Positions 28,058 to 37,596 of a DNA stretch of 64,000 bases are shown here, piece after piece. Origin of the DNA: Enterobacter wuhouensis (GTDB taxonomy: Bacteria; Pseudomonadota; Gammaproteobacteria; Enterobacterales; Enterobacteriaceae). The stretch covers positions 186,001 to 250,000 of the forward strand of contig NZ_SJOO01000002.1 of assembly GCF_004331265.1 (NCBI RefSeq). The letters are read 5' to 3'. Numbering within the stretch: position 1 is the first letter of the stretch; every line of letters starts with the position of its first letter. The notes beneath the pieces were generated by a model, which worked only from the letters and a program-made list of their open reading frames with translations, was not told the DNA's origin and did not search any database. The translations under genes were made by a program, and so were the position numbers.

Positions 28058-29053
28058 TTAGTGAGCGTGAACCACAACCCACATTGGCCCCTGGCCGACG
28101 GCATAACGCCCCTTCTCTTCCAGCAAGCCCTGCTCGCCTTTGATTTCGTACAGCGCAATGTGGTGCGATTTTTGCCCCGCCGCAATCAGGAATTTACCGC
28201 TGTGATCGACATTAAAGCCGCGCGGCTGGGTTTCCGTTGGCTGGAAGCCTTCAATCGCCAGCACGCTGCCGTCTTCAGAAACGCTAAACACGGTGATCAG
28301 GCTGGAGGTGCGGTCGCATGCGTACAGATGACGTCCATCAGGCGTGATGTGAATATCCGCAGCCCAGCGGGTATCTGCGAAATCGGCCGGCATCATATCC
28401 AGCGTCTGCACGCACTCAATCTGGCCGTTAGGATCTTTCAGCTCCCATACGTCCACCGAGCTGTTCAGTTCGTTTACCACGTAAGCATACTGCTGGTTGG
28501 GATGGAAGACCATGTGGCGCGGACCCGCGCCTTCTACGGTGGTCACTTCAGCCGGGGTTTGCGCCACCAGATGACCGTCATCACTGAGGGTAAACAGGCA
28601 GATGCGATCCTGCTTCAGCGCAGGGACCCACAGGGTGCGGTTATCCGGGGAGATATTCGCCGAGTGGCAGCCTTCCAGCCCTTCAACGACATCAACGGTA
28701 TCCGTCGGTATACCGTCCTCCAGTCGGGTCACGCTTACGCAGCCCGCATTATAGGAGCCGCTGAAGACGAAGTTGCCTTTGCGATCGGTAGAGATATGGG
28801 TTGGGCTGCCCGGCAGTGGCGCTTCGGCAGTGTAGGTCAGCGCGCCATCGTCCGGAGAGATGCGGTAGGCCAGCACGCGAAACTCCGGGCGCACGCCCAC
28901 GTACAAGAAACGTTTATCCGGACTGATGACCATCGGCTGAACCTGTCCTGGCACATCAACAACCTGAACCAGCGTGAGTGTCCCTTCGGTATTTAAACGC
29001 CAGACGTGGATCTGCTGGCTTTCAGGGCTGGCGGTATAAACGGTTTGTTTCAT
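28058..29053 (-). CDS. pgl: 6-phosphogluconolactonase
   Basis: Beta-propeller lactonase of the pentose phosphate pathway, hydrolysing 6-phosphogluconolactone to 6-phosphogluconate. It has 331 residues, the E. coli length. Propeller-blade repeats are visible as [30 protein letters not shown] and [16 protein letters not shown]. An upstream in-frame start would add MRSEERVF, but [14 protein letters not shown] at 29053 is the family start. The E. coli ybhD-HIJ block that separates pgl from ybhC is missing here. Confidence 0.96.
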   Translation of the reverse strand: MKQTVYTASPESQQIHVWRLNTEGTLTLVQVVDVPGQVQPMVISPDKRFLYVGVRPEFRVLAYRISPDDGALTYTAEAPLPGSPTHISTDRKGNFVFSGSYNAGCVSVTRLEDGIPTDTVDVVEGLEGCHSANISPDNRTLWVPALKQDRICLFTLSDDGHLVAQTPAEVTTVEGAGPRHMVFHPNQQYAYVVNELNSSVDVWELKDPNGQIECVQTLDMMPADFADTRWAADIHITPDGRHLYACDRTSSLITVFSVSEDGSVLAIEGFQPTETQPRGFNVDHSGKFLIAAGQKSHHIALYEIKGEQGLLEEKGRYAVGQGPMWVVVHAH

Positions 29054-29193
29054 GAATACTCTCTCCTCACTGCGCATGAAAGTAGTTAACTTTTAACGGT
29101 GAATGCTGAATTGTCGACGGGGATTTTGAAGCCTTCGCCTCTGGGTGTAACATCCCATCAGAACATAAATTCAATATTAACCCGGAAAAACAA

Positions 29194-30012
29194 ATGACCT
29201 CGCGTGTGATTGCTCTGGATTTAGACGGTACCTTACTTACCCCGCAGAAAACCCTTCTTCCCTCTTCCCTCGAAGCGCTTAAACGTGCGCAGGAAGCAGG
29301 CTATCAACTCCTCATCGTAACGGGTCGACATCACGTTGCCATTCATCCTTTTTATCAGGCACTGGCGTTAGATACACCTGCAATTTGTTGTAATGGCACC
29401 TATTTGTATGATTATCAGGCAAAAAAGGTTTTAGAATCCGATCCGCTGCCGGTGGCTCAGGCGCTGCAATTGATTGATTTGCTGGATGAGCATGCCGTTC
29501 ACGGCCTGATGTATGTTGATAATGCGATGGTGTACGAGCGCCCAACCGGCCACGTCGTGCGCACCAGCAACTGGGCGCTGTCGTTGCCGGAGGCCCAGCG
29601 TCCCGTCTTTACGCAGGTATCTTCCCTGCGCCAGGCGGCACAGGACGTCGAGGCTATCTGGAAATTCGCCCTGACGGATGAAGATACCGCTAAACTGAAC
29701 GCCTTTGCGAAACACGTCGAAGAAACGCTGGGGCTGGAGTGCGAGTGGTCCTGGCACGATCAGGTGGACATCGCCCGTAAAGGCAACAGCAAAGGCAAGC
29801 GCCTGACGCAGTTTGTGGAATCAAAAGGCTGGTCGATGCAGGATGTGATTGCCTTTGGCGATAACTACAACGACATCAGCATGCTGGAAGCCGCCGGAAC
29901 GGGCGTGGCGATGGGCAATGCTGATGACGCCGTGAAAGCGCGCGCTAACGTGGTGATTGGCGATAACACCACCGACAGCATCGCGCAGTATATCTATACC
30001 CACCTGCTGTAA
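29194..30012 (+). CDS. ybhA: YbhA, HAD-family sugar/pyridoxal phosphatase
   Basis: Cof-type HAD phosphatase, 272 residues. Motif I is IALDLDGTLLTP (nucleophile Asp in DLDGT), motif II TGR near residue 48, motif III Lys in GNSKGKRL near 195, and motif IV GDNYNDISML near 220. E. coli YbhA dephosphorylates pyridoxal phosphate, erythrose 4-phosphate and fructose 1,6-bisphosphate. It is divergent from pgl. Its stop codon is immediately followed, with no spacer, by the end of modC on the other strand. Confidence 0.94.
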   Translation: MTSRVIALDLDGTLLTPQKTLLPSSLEALKRAQEAGYQLLIVTGRHHVAIHPFYQALALDTPAICCNGTYLYDYQAKKVLESDPLPVAQALQLIDLLDEHAVHGLMYVDNAMVYERPTGHVVRTSNWALSLPEAQRPVFTQVSSLRQAAQDVEAIWKFALTDEDTAKLNAFAKHVEETLGLECEWSWHDQVDIARKGNSKGKRLTQFVESKGWSMQDVIAFGDNYNDISMLEAAGTGVAMGNADDAVKARANVVIGDNTTDSIAQYIYTHLL

Positions 30013-31071
30013 TCAGGCGGTGATGGAGACGCTCTTGATTTGCGCGTAAAGCCACAGGCCGGGTTTGATGCCTAACTCATCCCTGGCCCACGGGCTGATG
30101 CGCGCCCAGAGCGTCCTGCTGCCGACCTCAAGCTTCACCTCTACCTGGCCGTTGTCATCAAAACACTCCGCCACTTTGGCGCGCAGGATATTTCGAATAC
30201 TGGTTTGCAGCGGCGGCTGCAGCACCAGCGAAACATCCGACGCCTGAATGCGGATCCGCAGCGCGGACTGCAGCGGTTTGTCGATCTTATTGACCCAAAG
30301 ATGCTGGTCACCCAGCGCCAGGGCAGTCATCGCGTAGTGTGGATGGTGTTCCAGAACGCTCACTTTCAGAATGCTGCTCTGCTGTTCCCGGGGCAACCAG
30401 GGGTGCATTACGCTGCTGCCCCACACCTCCTCCAGATTGCCAAAGGCCTTGACGCTGCCCTCTTCCAGCACCAGCACCTTGTCGGCAAGATGGAGGATCT
30501 CATCCAGCGAATGGCTGACGTAGAGCATGGGTATATTAATTTCACGCGCCAGACGCTGCAGATACGGCAGCAGCTCGCGCTTTCGCGGGATATCCAGCGA
30601 GGCCAGCGGCTCGTCGAGCAGCAGCAATTCCGGCGCGGTCAATATTGCCCTGCCGATCGCCACGCGCTGCTTCTCACCGCCCGAAAGCGAAGAAGGCAGC
30701 CTGTCGAGCAGCGGTTCAATGCCTAAAAGCGCCACCAGCTTATCAAACTGCGCAGCCATGCTTTTCGCCATCCCGTAGCGCAGGTTGCCGCGCACGCTGT
30801 AGTGCGGAAAAAGCCGCGCGTCCTGAAAGACATAGCCAATACGGCGCTTATCCGGCGAGAGGTAAATCTTGTTCTCCACGTCATTTAAGACGCGGTTATT
30901 TAAGACGATCCGGCCCGTCTGAGGGCGCGTCAGGCCGCTGATGGCATTAATCAGTGACGTTTTCCCCGCGCCCGATACGCCGAAAATGGCGGTGATACCG
31001 CTCGCGGGCAGCGTCTCGTTAAGCGTGAGGGTATGCGTTCCCAGCGTCTGGGTGAAGTTAAGCTCAAGCAT
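30013..31071 (-). CDS. modC: Molybdate ABC transporter ATPase ModC
   Basis: ATP-binding subunit of the ModABC molybdate importer, 352 residues. The ABC domain has Walker [10 protein letters not shown] near residue 31, signature [14 protein letters not shown] near 128 and Walker [13 protein letters not shown] near 149. A C-terminal TOBE/Mop domain follows from about 290 ([19 protein letters not shown]). It lies 2 nt after modB. As last gene of modABC it abuts the end of ybhA without any spacer. Confidence 0.97.
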   Translation of the reverse strand: MLELNFTQTLGTHTLTLNETLPASGITAIFGVSGAGKTSLINAISGLTRPQTGRIVLNNRVLNDVENKIYLSPDKRRIGYVFQDARLFPHYSVRGNLRYGMAKSMAAQFDKLVALLGIEPLLDRLPSSLSGGEKQRVAIGRAILTAPELLLLDEPLASLDIPRKRELLPYLQRLAREINIPMLYVSHSLDEILHLADKVLVLEEGSVKAFGNLEEVWGSSVMHPWLPREQQSSILKVSVLEHHPHYAMTALALGDQHLWVNKIDKPLQSALRIRIQASDVSLVLQPPLQTSIRNILRAKVAECFDDNGQVEVKLEVGSRTLWARISPWARDELGIKPGLWLYAQIKSVSITA

Positions 31072-31073
31072 GA

Positions 31074-31763
31074 TTATTTCCCCATCCGCTCGCGGCTAAG
31101 ACGCGCCAGCCACTCAGACACCAGCAGAGAAACCAGCGCCAGCACGATTGAGATGATGCACAGCCGCGCCGCAGCGCCTTCACCGCCCGGCGTTTGAATC
31201 AGGGTATACATTGCCGAGGGGATGGTTCGCGTCTCGCCGGGAATATTCGATACAAACGTGATTGTTGCGCCAAACTCGCCCAGCGAGCGGGCAAAGGCCA
31301 GCACCGTACCCACAATAATGCCGGGCAACGTCAGGGGTAGCGTGATGGTAAAAAAGACGCGCCAGCGCCCGGCGCCCAGGGTGCGGGCCGCCTGCTCAAG
31401 CCGGATATCGACGCCTTCCAGCGCCAGGCGGATCGCCCTGACCATCAGCGGGAAAGACATCACCGCCGCCGCCAGCACCGCCCCGCGCCAGCTAAACGCG
31501 AACGTCAGGCCAAACCAGTCGTAAAGCTTCTCGCCGATAAAACCGCGTCGTCCCATCGAAATGAGTAGCAGATAACCCACCACAACGGGCGGTAAAACCA
31601 GGGGAAGATGGAGAACACTGTCCAGCAGGGCTTTGCCCGGAAACTTACAGCGGACCAGTAGCCAGGCAAAGAAGATCCCGAAGGGTAAACTCAGCACCAC
31701 TGCCAGGGAAGAGACTTTAAGGCTCAGCAGCACGGCCTGCCATTCAGGATCGGTCAATATCAT
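31074..31763 (-). CDS. modB: Molybdate ABC transporter permease ModB
   Basis: Inner-membrane permease of the molybdate importer, 229 residues with five to six membrane segments. The EAA loop that docks ModC is visible as [21 protein letters not shown] near residues 122-142, followed by [14 protein letters not shown]. Its start overlaps the modA stop by 1 bp, and its end is 2 bp from modC. Confidence 0.96.
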   Translation of the reverse strand: MILTDPEWQAVLLSLKVSSLAVVLSLPFGIFFAWLLVRCKFPGKALLDSVLHLPLVLPPVVVGYLLLISMGRRGFIGEKLYDWFGLTFAFSWRGAVLAAAVMSFPLMVRAIRLALEGVDIRLEQAARTLGAGRWRVFFTITLPLTLPGIIVGTVLAFARSLGEFGATITFVSNIPGETRTIPSAMYTLIQTPGGEGAAARLCIISIVLALVSLLVSEWLARLSRERMGK

Positions 31764-32536
31764 CAGCGAGTCGTAAATCCATAACGTTTAAATATTGCTG
31801 ACGCTTCTGGCCCCTTCAGGTAGTCATAGAAGGCCGTCACGGTCGCATTTTTGTGCCCATCAACAATCGCAGCAGGGTATTCCACTTTTTTATGGGAGTC
31901 TTCCGGGAAAGTACCCACCACCTTCACGCCCTTGCTGGCAACGGCGTCGGAGCCGTACACAATCCCCAGCGGCGCTTCGCTGCGCTCGACCAGCGCCAGC
32001 GCGCCGCGAACGTCTTCCGCGGGAGCCAGTTTAGGCGAAAGCGTCTCCCAGGCGCCCAGCTTTTGCAGCGCCTCTTTTGCGTAAATGCCTGCCGGAACAT
32101 GATCCGGATCGCCGACCGCCAGGCGGCCACCGCTTAACAGACGGGTCCAGTTTGTCGCTTTGTTGATGGTGATATCGCCCTGCGCGCTGGCCTTTGGTGC
32201 AACCACAACCAGGCTATTGCCGAGCAGCGTTTCGCGGGTTGTCGTATCAATCGATTTCTTCTCAACCGCGTAGTCCATCCACTTCTGATCGGCAGAGATA
32301 AACAGGTCAGCAGGTGCGCCCGCTTCAATCTGGCGTGCCAGCGTAGACGAAGAGGCGAAAGAGGAGACCACGTCCACTTTTTGCTCTTTCTTGTACGCCG
32401 CAGCGATATCCTGCATTGCGTTGGTCAGCGATGCCGCCGCAAAGACCGTAATTTTACCTTCGTCGGCCAGCGCGTGTCCGGTAAGGGAAAGCGTCAGCGT
32501 TGCGCCTGCAAAAAGGCGTGCCCATGTACGTGCCAT
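31763..32536 (-). CDS. modA: Molybdate-binding periplasmic protein ModA
   Basis: Periplasmic substrate-binding protein for molybdate and tungstate, 257 residues with a signal peptide cleaved near residue 24 (GHALADEG). The oxyanion site residues lie in VFAAASLTNAM and FASSSTLARQIEAGAPAD; further ligand regions are VPAGIYAKEAL and GIVYGSDA. It is the first gene of modABC. A ModE box lies 20 bp upstream, so molybdate repression is expected. Confidence 0.97.
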   Translation of the reverse strand: MARTWARLFAGATLTLSLTGHALADEGKITVFAAASLTNAMQDIAAAYKKEQKVDVVSSFASSSTLARQIEAGAPADLFISADQKWMDYAVEKKSIDTTTRETLLGNSLVVVAPKASAQGDITINKATNWTRLLSGGRLAVGDPDHVPAGIYAKEALQKLGAWETLSPKLAPAEDVRGALALVERSEAPLGIVYGSDAVASKGVKVVGTFPEDSHKKVEYPAAIVDGHKNATVTAFYDYLKGPEASAIFKRYGFTTR

Positions 32537-32555
32537 CTGTAGCTCCTGTGAGTTT

Positions 32556-32579
32556 CGTTATATACACACAAATATAACG
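32556..32579. promoter_or_regulatory. ModE-molybdate operator of modABC
   Basis: A 24-bp palindrome has arms CGTTATAT and ATATAACG, with the same geometry as the moaA box and essentially the E. coli modA operator sequence. Its position 20 bp before modA fits repression at the transcription start. Confidence 0.92.
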
Positions 32580-32679
32580 ACAACTCCGGGGATATCCTAG
32601 CGTTATATCGTACCGATTAATGAGTAAATCGACACAATGCTACAGATAATATCGGCGAGAGAGGGAAATACTTGAGAGC

Positions 32680-32706
32680 AAAACGCCCGGGCTAGCCGGG
32701 CGTTTT
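32680..32706 (-). terminator. Terminator of acrZ
   Basis: Stem AAAACGCCCGGG/CCGGGCGTTTT just after acrZ, read on the minus strand. The flanking A/T runs are short but present. Confidence 0.75.
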
Positions 32707-32714
32707 ACGAGGAA

Positions 32715-32864
32715 TCATTGCTGCTTTTTAGGCTGGTCTCTGTGACCAATGTTCGAAAAGACGTTGAACACTTCACCCAGGCCGTAGATGGCACCGAGGA
32801 TGATGGCCATCACTACTGGTACCATGATTACCGCGAATACCAGACTTTTCAACAACTCTAACAT
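32715..32864 (-). CDS. acrZ: AcrZ, small AcrAB-TolC accessory protein
   Basis: A 49-residue protein beginning [20 protein letters not shown], one hydrophobic helix from about residue 8 to 27, then a polar tail ending QPKKQQ. It matches E. coli AcrZ (formerly YbhT) in length and in nearly all of the helix. E. coli AcrZ binds AcrB within the inner membrane and changes which drugs the pump exports. It has its own hairpin terminator, lies 136 bp upstream of the modABC operator on the same strand, and is divergent from modE. The last ten residues differ most from the E. coli sequence I remember. Confidence 0.95.
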   Translation of the reverse strand: MLELLKSLVFAVIMVPVVMAIILGAIYGLGEVFNVFSNIGHRDQPKKQQ

Positions 32865-32991
32865 GGTTTTCTCCAGTTATTGTGAATAGCGTATTCTACC
32901 CTGAAAAGTGAGAAAAACATCCCCTTTTGTGCGGTGCACTTTGCGCCCTGCACCATTTGGGTCACAATAGACTTTTTGCCAGGACACTGTT

Positions 32992-33780
32992 ATGCAGGCC
33001 GAAATTCTCCTCACCTTACGACTTCAGCAGAAGCTTTTCGCCGATCCGCGACGTATCGCCCTGCTTAAACAAATAGAACAAACGGGCTCAATTAGCCAGG
33101 GGGCTAAAAACGCGGGCATCAGCTACAAAAGTGCCTGGGACGCCATCAACGAAATGAACACCTTAAGCGAACAAACGCTGGTTGACCGCGCCACGGGCGG
33201 CAAAGGCGGCGGCGGCGCGGTGCTTACCCGCTACGGGCAGCGTCTGATTCAGCTTTACGATCTGCTCGCTCAGATCCAGCAGAAGGCCTTTGACGTGCTG
33301 AGCGACGATGACAACCTCCCGCTGGACAGCCTGTTAGCCGCCATTTCCCGCTTCTCGCTCCAGACGAGCGCGCGTAACCAGTGGTTTGGTACGGTAACGG
33401 CTCGCGACAATTCGCAGGTACAGCAGCATATCGACATCCTGCTGGCGGATGGCGCGACCCGCCTGAAAGCGGCGATTACCGCGCAAAGCGGGCAGCGCCT
33501 CGGGCTGGACGAAGGCAAAGAAGTGCTGGTCTTACTTAAAGCCCCGTGGGTCAGCATCACCCTTAATCCCGAGCGCGCTAAAGATGCCGATAATCAGCTG
33601 CAGGGTGCAATCAGCCATATTGAACGCGGCGACGAGCAGTGTGAGGTGTTGATGACGCTGCCGGACGGGCAGATGCTCTGCGCCACCGTCCCCGCAGCCC
33701 AGGCGACTGAACTAGAAGAAGGTGCTGAAGTTACCGCATATTTCAATGCAGACCGGGTGATTATCGCCACGTTGTGCTAA
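32992..33780 (+). CDS. modE: Molybdate-responsive transcriptional regulator ModE
   Basis: Dimeric regulator that binds molybdate and then the palindromes at modA and moaA. It has 262 residues as in E. coli. The N-terminal winged helix covers about residues 1-115, with ISQGAKNAGISYKSAWDAIN as recognition part. Two tandem Mop/TOBE molybdate-binding domains lie in about 125-260 (TSARNQWFGTV and the later QCEVLMTLPDG). It is divergent from acrZ and 67 bp upstream of modF. Confidence 0.97.
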   Translation: MQAEILLTLRLQQKLFADPRRIALLKQIEQTGSISQGAKNAGISYKSAWDAINEMNTLSEQTLVDRATGGKGGGGAVLTRYGQRLIQLYDLLAQIQQKAFDVLSDDDNLPLDSLLAAISRFSLQTSARNQWFGTVTARDNSQVQQHIDILLADGATRLKAAITAQSGQRLGLDEGKEVLVLLKAPWVSITLNPERAKDADNQLQGAISHIERGDEQCEVLMTLPDGQMLCATVPAAQATELEEGAEVTAYFNADRVIIATLC

Positions 33781-33847
33781 GCGCATTGACAATCGTGCCG
33801 ACAGTGAGTATCCCTGACGTTAATTGCTGCAAAAAATGGGATAAATC

Positions 33848-35320
33848 ATGTCATCATTGCATATTTCGCAAGGCACGTTTCGTCTTAGCGACACCCGCAC
33901 GCTCACGCTTCCTGATTTAACACTGCGCGCGGGCGAAAGCTGGGCGTTTGTCGGCACTAACGGAAGCGGCAAGTCCGCGCTGGCGCGTGCCCTGGCCGGT
34001 GAGCTGACTCAGCTCAAAGGCGAACGCCATACCACCTTTACCCGCCTGACCCGCCTCTCGTTTGAACAGCTGCAAAAGCTGGTCAGCGACGAGTGGCAGC
34101 GCAACAACACCGATTTGCTTAGCCCCGGTGAAGAGGATACTGGCCGCACCACGGCAGAAATTATTCAGGACAGCGTCAACGATCCCGCCCGCTGCCAGCA
34201 GCTGGCAGCGCAGTTTGGCATTACCGCCCTTCTCGATCGGCGCTTCAAGTACCTCTCGACCGGCGAGACGCGCAAAACGCTTCTGTGCCAGGCACTGATG
34301 AGCGAGCCCGAGCTGCTGATCCTGGATGAACCTTTCGACGGACTGGACGTGCAGTCCCGCGCCCAGCTGGCAACCCTGCTCGGTTTGCTCAATCAGGAGG
34401 GATACACCATCGTGCTGGTGCTTAATCGCTTCGATGAAATTCCGGCGTTTGTGCAGAACGCGGGCGTGCTGGCGGACTGTAGCCTGACCGAAACCGGTGA
34501 AAAATCGGCCTTGCTCAAGCAGGCGCTGATTGCCCAGCTCGCGCACAGCGAGAAGCTGGATGGCATCTCGCTTCCGGAACCCGATGCCCCGTCGGCGCGT
34601 CATGGGCTCGAGCCCCACCAGCCGCGCATAGTGCTACGCGACGGCGTAGTGTCCTATGACGATCGTCCGATTCTCAATCACCTGAGCTGGACGGTTAACC
34701 CGGGTGAACACTGGCAGATTGTTGGCCCTAACGGCGCGGGTAAATCTACCCTGCTGAGCCTGATTACCGGCGATCATCCGCAGGGCTACAGTAACAATCT
34801 GACGCTGTTTGGCCGCCGTCGCGGCAGCGGCGAAACTATCTGGGACATCAAAAAGCACATCGGCTACGTCAGCAGCAGCCTGCATCTGGATTACCGCGTC
34901 AGCACCACGGTGCGCAACGTGATCCTCTCCGGCTATTTTGACTCTATCGGCATTTATCAGGCGATATCGGACAAACAGCACAAGCTGGCCCAGCAGTGGC
35001 TGGATATCCTGGGCATGGATAGCCGGGTCGCCGATGCGCCGTTTCATAGCCTGTCGTGGGGACAGCAGCGGCTGGCGCTGATCGTGCGCGCGCTGGTGAA
35101 ACACCCGACGCTGCTGATCCTGGATGAGCCGCTTCAGGGGCTGGACCCGCTTAACCGCCAGCTGATACGCCGCTTCGTGGACGTGCTGATAGGCGAAGGC
35201 GAAACGCAGCTGCTTTTTGTGTCACACCACGCAGAAGACGCCCCTTCCTGCATCACCCACCGGCTTGAGTTTGTCCCGGACGGCGAAAGCTATCGCTACC
35301 TTCTGAGCAAGATTGACTAA
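33848..35320 (+). CDS. modF: ModF, tandem ABC ATPase linked to molybdate metabolism
   Basis: Soluble protein of 490 residues carrying two ABC ATPase domains and no membrane segment. Domain 1 has Walker A GTNGSGKSA near residue 36, signature LSTGETRKTLL near 138 and Walker B LLILDEPFDGLD near 156. Domain 2 has GPNGAGKST near 295, LSWGQQRLALIVRAL near 400 and LLILDEPLQGLD near 420. Its function is unclear (formerly PhrA, once proposed in photorepair). It follows modE and ends with a hairpin before the gal promoter. Confidence 0.95.
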   Translation: MSSLHISQGTFRLSDTRTLTLPDLTLRAGESWAFVGTNGSGKSALARALAGELTQLKGERHTTFTRLTRLSFEQLQKLVSDEWQRNNTDLLSPGEEDTGRTTAEIIQDSVNDPARCQQLAAQFGITALLDRRFKYLSTGETRKTLLCQALMSEPELLILDEPFDGLDVQSRAQLATLLGLLNQEGYTIVLVLNRFDEIPAFVQNAGVLADCSLTETGEKSALLKQALIAQLAHSEKLDGISLPEPDAPSARHGLEPHQPRIVLRDGVVSYDDRPILNHLSWTVNPGEHWQIVGPNGAGKSTLLSLITGDHPQGYSNNLTLFGRRRGSGETIWDIKKHIGYVSSSLHLDYRVSTTVRNVILSGYFDSIGIYQAISDKQHKLAQQWLDILGMDSRVADAPFHSLSWGQQRLALIVRALVKHPTLLILDEPLQGLDPLNRQLIRRFVDVLIGEGETQLLFVSHHAEDAPSCITHRLEFVPDGESYRYLLSKID

Positions 35321-35324
35321 ACCC

Positions 35325-35346
35325 GGAGGGCGCTGCCCTCCTCTTT
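35325..35346 (+). terminator. Terminator after modF
   Basis: GGAGGGCGCTGCCCTCC followed by TCTTTT, 5 bp after the modF stop. Confidence 0.8.
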
Positions 35347-35426
35347 TCAGATAACCTGCAGCATTACATTCCTATCTCTTTGATTTAGAATGCCGCTATC
35401 GCTGCAAAAATGGCGAGTGAAAATCG

Positions 35427-35489
35427 GTGTAAACGATTCCACTATTTTATCCCATGTCACACTTTTCGCATCTCTGTTATGCTATGGTT
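35427..35489 (+). promoter_or_regulatory. gal operon control region (external operator, CRP site, P1/P2)
   Basis: The external GalR/GalS operator GTGTAAACGATTCCAC (35427-35442) is identical to that of E. coli. A CRP site follows around CATGTCACACTTTT (35453-35466). Then come the overlapping -10 elements TATGCTA (P2, 35478-35484) and TATGGTT (P1, 35483-35489). The classic two-promoter arrangement with cAMP-CRP choice is therefore conserved. Confidence 0.93.
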
Positions 35490-35520
35490 AATTCATACCA
35501 TAAGCCCAATGGAGCGAAAT

Positions 35521-36537
35521 ATGCGAGTTCTGGTAACAGGTGGTAGCGGTTACATTGGTAGTCATACCTGCGTGCAGCTACTGCAAAACGGCCATGATGT
35601 CATCATCCTCGACAACCTGTGCAACAGTAAGCGCAGCGTGCTGCCTGTGATTGAACGTCTTGGCGGTAAACAACCTACTTTCGTGGAAGGCGACATCCGC
35701 AATGAAGCGTTGATGACCGAAATCCTTCACGATCATGCGATCGATACCGTTATCCACTTCGCGGGCCTGAAAGCGGTCGGCGAATCGGTGGCAAAGCCGC
35801 TTGAGTATTACGATAACAACGTCAACGGCACGCTGCGTTTAATCTCCGCCATGCGCGCTGCCAACGTGAAAAACTTCATCTTCAGCTCATCCGCCACGGT
35901 CTACGGCGATCAGCCCAAAATCCCTTACGTTGAAAGCTTCCCGACCGGTACACCGCAAAGCCCGTATGGCAAAAGCAAGCTGATGGTGGAACAGATCCTG
36001 ACCGATCTGCAAAAAGCCCAGCCGGAGTGGAGCATTGCGCTGCTGCGCTACTTCAACCCGGTCGGCGCCCATCCGTCGGGCGATATGGGCGAAGATCCGC
36101 AGGGTATTCCCAACAACCTGATGCCGTACATCGCGCAGGTGGCGGTAGGCCGCCGCGACTCGCTGGCGATTTTTGGCAACGACTATCCCACTGAAGACGG
36201 CACCGGCGTACGTGACTACATCCACGTGATGGATCTGGCCGACGGCCACGTGGCGGCGATGCAGCAGCTGGCGGACAAACCGGGCGTGCATATCTATAAC
36301 CTCGGCGCGGGTATCGGCAGCAGCGTGCTGGACGTCGTTAACGCGTTCAGCAAAGCCTGCGGTAAGCCGGTGAATTATCACTTCGCGCCGCGTCGCGATG
36401 GCGATCTGCCTGCTTACTGGGCTGATGCAACCAAAGCCGATAAAGAGCTTAACTGGCGTGTGACGCGCACGCTTGATGAAATGGCACAGGATACCTGGCA
36501 CTGGCAGTCACGCCATCCGCAGGGCTATCCGGACTAA
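35521..36537 (+). CDS. galE: UDP-glucose 4-epimerase
   Basis: NAD-dependent short-chain dehydrogenase interconverting UDP-galactose and UDP-glucose, 338 residues as in E. coli. The Rossmann motif is VTGGSGYIGSH at the N-terminus, the catalytic serine region FSSSATVYG near 121-129, and Y149/K153 are in SPYGKSK. The open frame extends upstream through the gal promoter, but ATG 35521 is the known start and follows GGAGCG. It is the first gene of galETKM; the internal GalR operator lies within its first codons. Confidence 0.98.
   Translation: MRVLVTGGSGYIGSHTCVQLLQNGHDVIILDNLCNSKRSVLPVIERLGGKQPTFVEGDIRNEALMTEILHDHAIDTVIHFAGLKAVGESVAKPLEYYDNNVNGTLRLISAMRAANVKNFIFSSSATVYGDQPKIPYVESFPTGTPQSPYGKSKLMVEQILTDLQKAQPEWSIALLRYFNPVGAHPSGDMGEDPQGIPNNLMPYIAQVAVGRRDSLAIFGNDYPTEDGTGVRDYIHVMDLADGHVAAMQQLADKPGVHIYNLGAGIGSSVLDVVNAFSKACGKPVNYHFAPRRDGDLPAYWADATKADKELNWRVTRTLDEMAQDTWHWQSRHPQGYPD
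35540..35555. promoter_or_regulatory. Internal gal operator inside galE
   Basis: GTGGTAGCGGTTACAT is identical to the E. coli internal operator and lies 113 bp from the external one. This is the spacing that lets two GalR dimers and HU form the repression loop. Confidence 0.9.
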
Positions 36538-36546
36538 GGATCCGTC

Positions 36547-37593
36547 ATGACGCAATTCAACCCCGTCGATCATCCGCACCGTCGGTTTAATCCGTTAAGC
36601 GGACAATGGATTTTGGTTTCCCCGCATCGCGCCAAGCGCCCCTGGCAGGGGGCGCAGGAGACGCCTGCAAAACAGACGCTGCCACAGCACGACCCGGACT
36701 GTTTCCTCTGTCCGGGCAACACGCGCGTTACCGGGGATAAAAACCCGGACTACAAGGGTACCTTCGTCTTCACCAACGATTTCGCCGCCCTGATGACCGA
36801 CACGCCGGATGCCCCACAAAGTGACGATCCGCTGATGCGCTGCGCAAGCGCGCGCGGTACCAGCCGCGTGATCTGCTTCTCGCCCGATCACAGCAAAACG
36901 CTGCCGGAGCTGAGCGTGGACGCGCTGAAAGAGGTCGTCAGCACCTGGCAGGCGCAAACCGCGGAGCTGGGCCAGACCTATCCGTGGGTGCAGGTATTCG
37001 AAAACAAAGGTGCGGCGATGGGCTGCTCTAACCCGCACCCGCACGGTCAGGTCTGGGCGAACAGCTTCCTGCCTAACGAAGCCGAGCGTGAAGACCGTCT
37101 GCAGAAAGCGTATTACGCGGAAAACGGCTCGCCGATGCTGGTGGACTACACGCAGCGTGAACTGAAAGACGGCAGCCGTACCGTGGTGGAAACCGAACAC
37201 TGGCTGGCGGTAGTGCCCTACTGGGCCGCGTGGCCGTTTGAAACGCTGCTGCTGCCGAAAGCGCACGTACAGCGCATTACCGATCTCAGCGACGCGCAGC
37301 GCGACGACCTTGCCCTGGCGCTGAAAAAGCTGACCAGCCGCTATGACAATCTTTTTCAGTGCTCTTTCCCCTACTCTATGGGATGGCACGGCGCGCCGTT
37401 TAACGGCGAAGAGAATCAGCACTGGCAGCTGCACGCCCATTTCTATCCGCCGCTGCTGCGCTCTGCGACGGTGCGTAAATTTATGGTGGGCTACGAAATG
37501 CTGGCGGAAACCCAGCGTGACCTGACGGCAGAACAGGCTGCAGAACGTCTGCGTGCCGTTAGCGATGTCCATTACCGCGAATCAGGAGTCTAA
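36547..37593 (+). CDS. galT: Galactose-1-phosphate uridylyltransferase
   Basis: Leloir pathway enzyme exchanging UMP between UDP-glucose and galactose 1-phosphate. It has 348 residues as in E. coli. The HIT-type active site is [10 protein letters not shown] with H164 and the nucleophile H166. Zn ligands include C52 and C55 (DCFLCPG). [11 protein letters not shown] near residue 295 supplies iron-site histidines. It lies 9 bp after galE and 3 bp before galK. Confidence 0.98.
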   Translation: MTQFNPVDHPHRRFNPLSGQWILVSPHRAKRPWQGAQETPAKQTLPQHDPDCFLCPGNTRVTGDKNPDYKGTFVFTNDFAALMTDTPDAPQSDDPLMRCASARGTSRVICFSPDHSKTLPELSVDALKEVVSTWQAQTAELGQTYPWVQVFENKGAAMGCSNPHPHGQVWANSFLPNEAEREDRLQKAYYAENGSPMLVDYTQRELKDGSRTVVETEHWLAVVPYWAAWPFETLLLPKAHVQRITDLSDAQRDDLALALKKLTSRYDNLFQCSFPYSMGWHGAPFNGEENQHWQLHAHFYPPLLRSATVRKFMVGYEMLAETQRDLTAEQAAERLRAVSDVHYRESGV

Positions 37594-37596
37594 AAA

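Noticed and set aside
33781..33847. TTGACA (33786-33791) as a separate modF promoter
   Set aside because: No good -10 sequence follows at 16-18 bp, so the gap to modE is better treated as an ordinary operon spacer.
36595..37572. 325-codon open frame opposite galT
   Set aside because: Antisense shadow produced by codon bias of galT; no recognisable domain.
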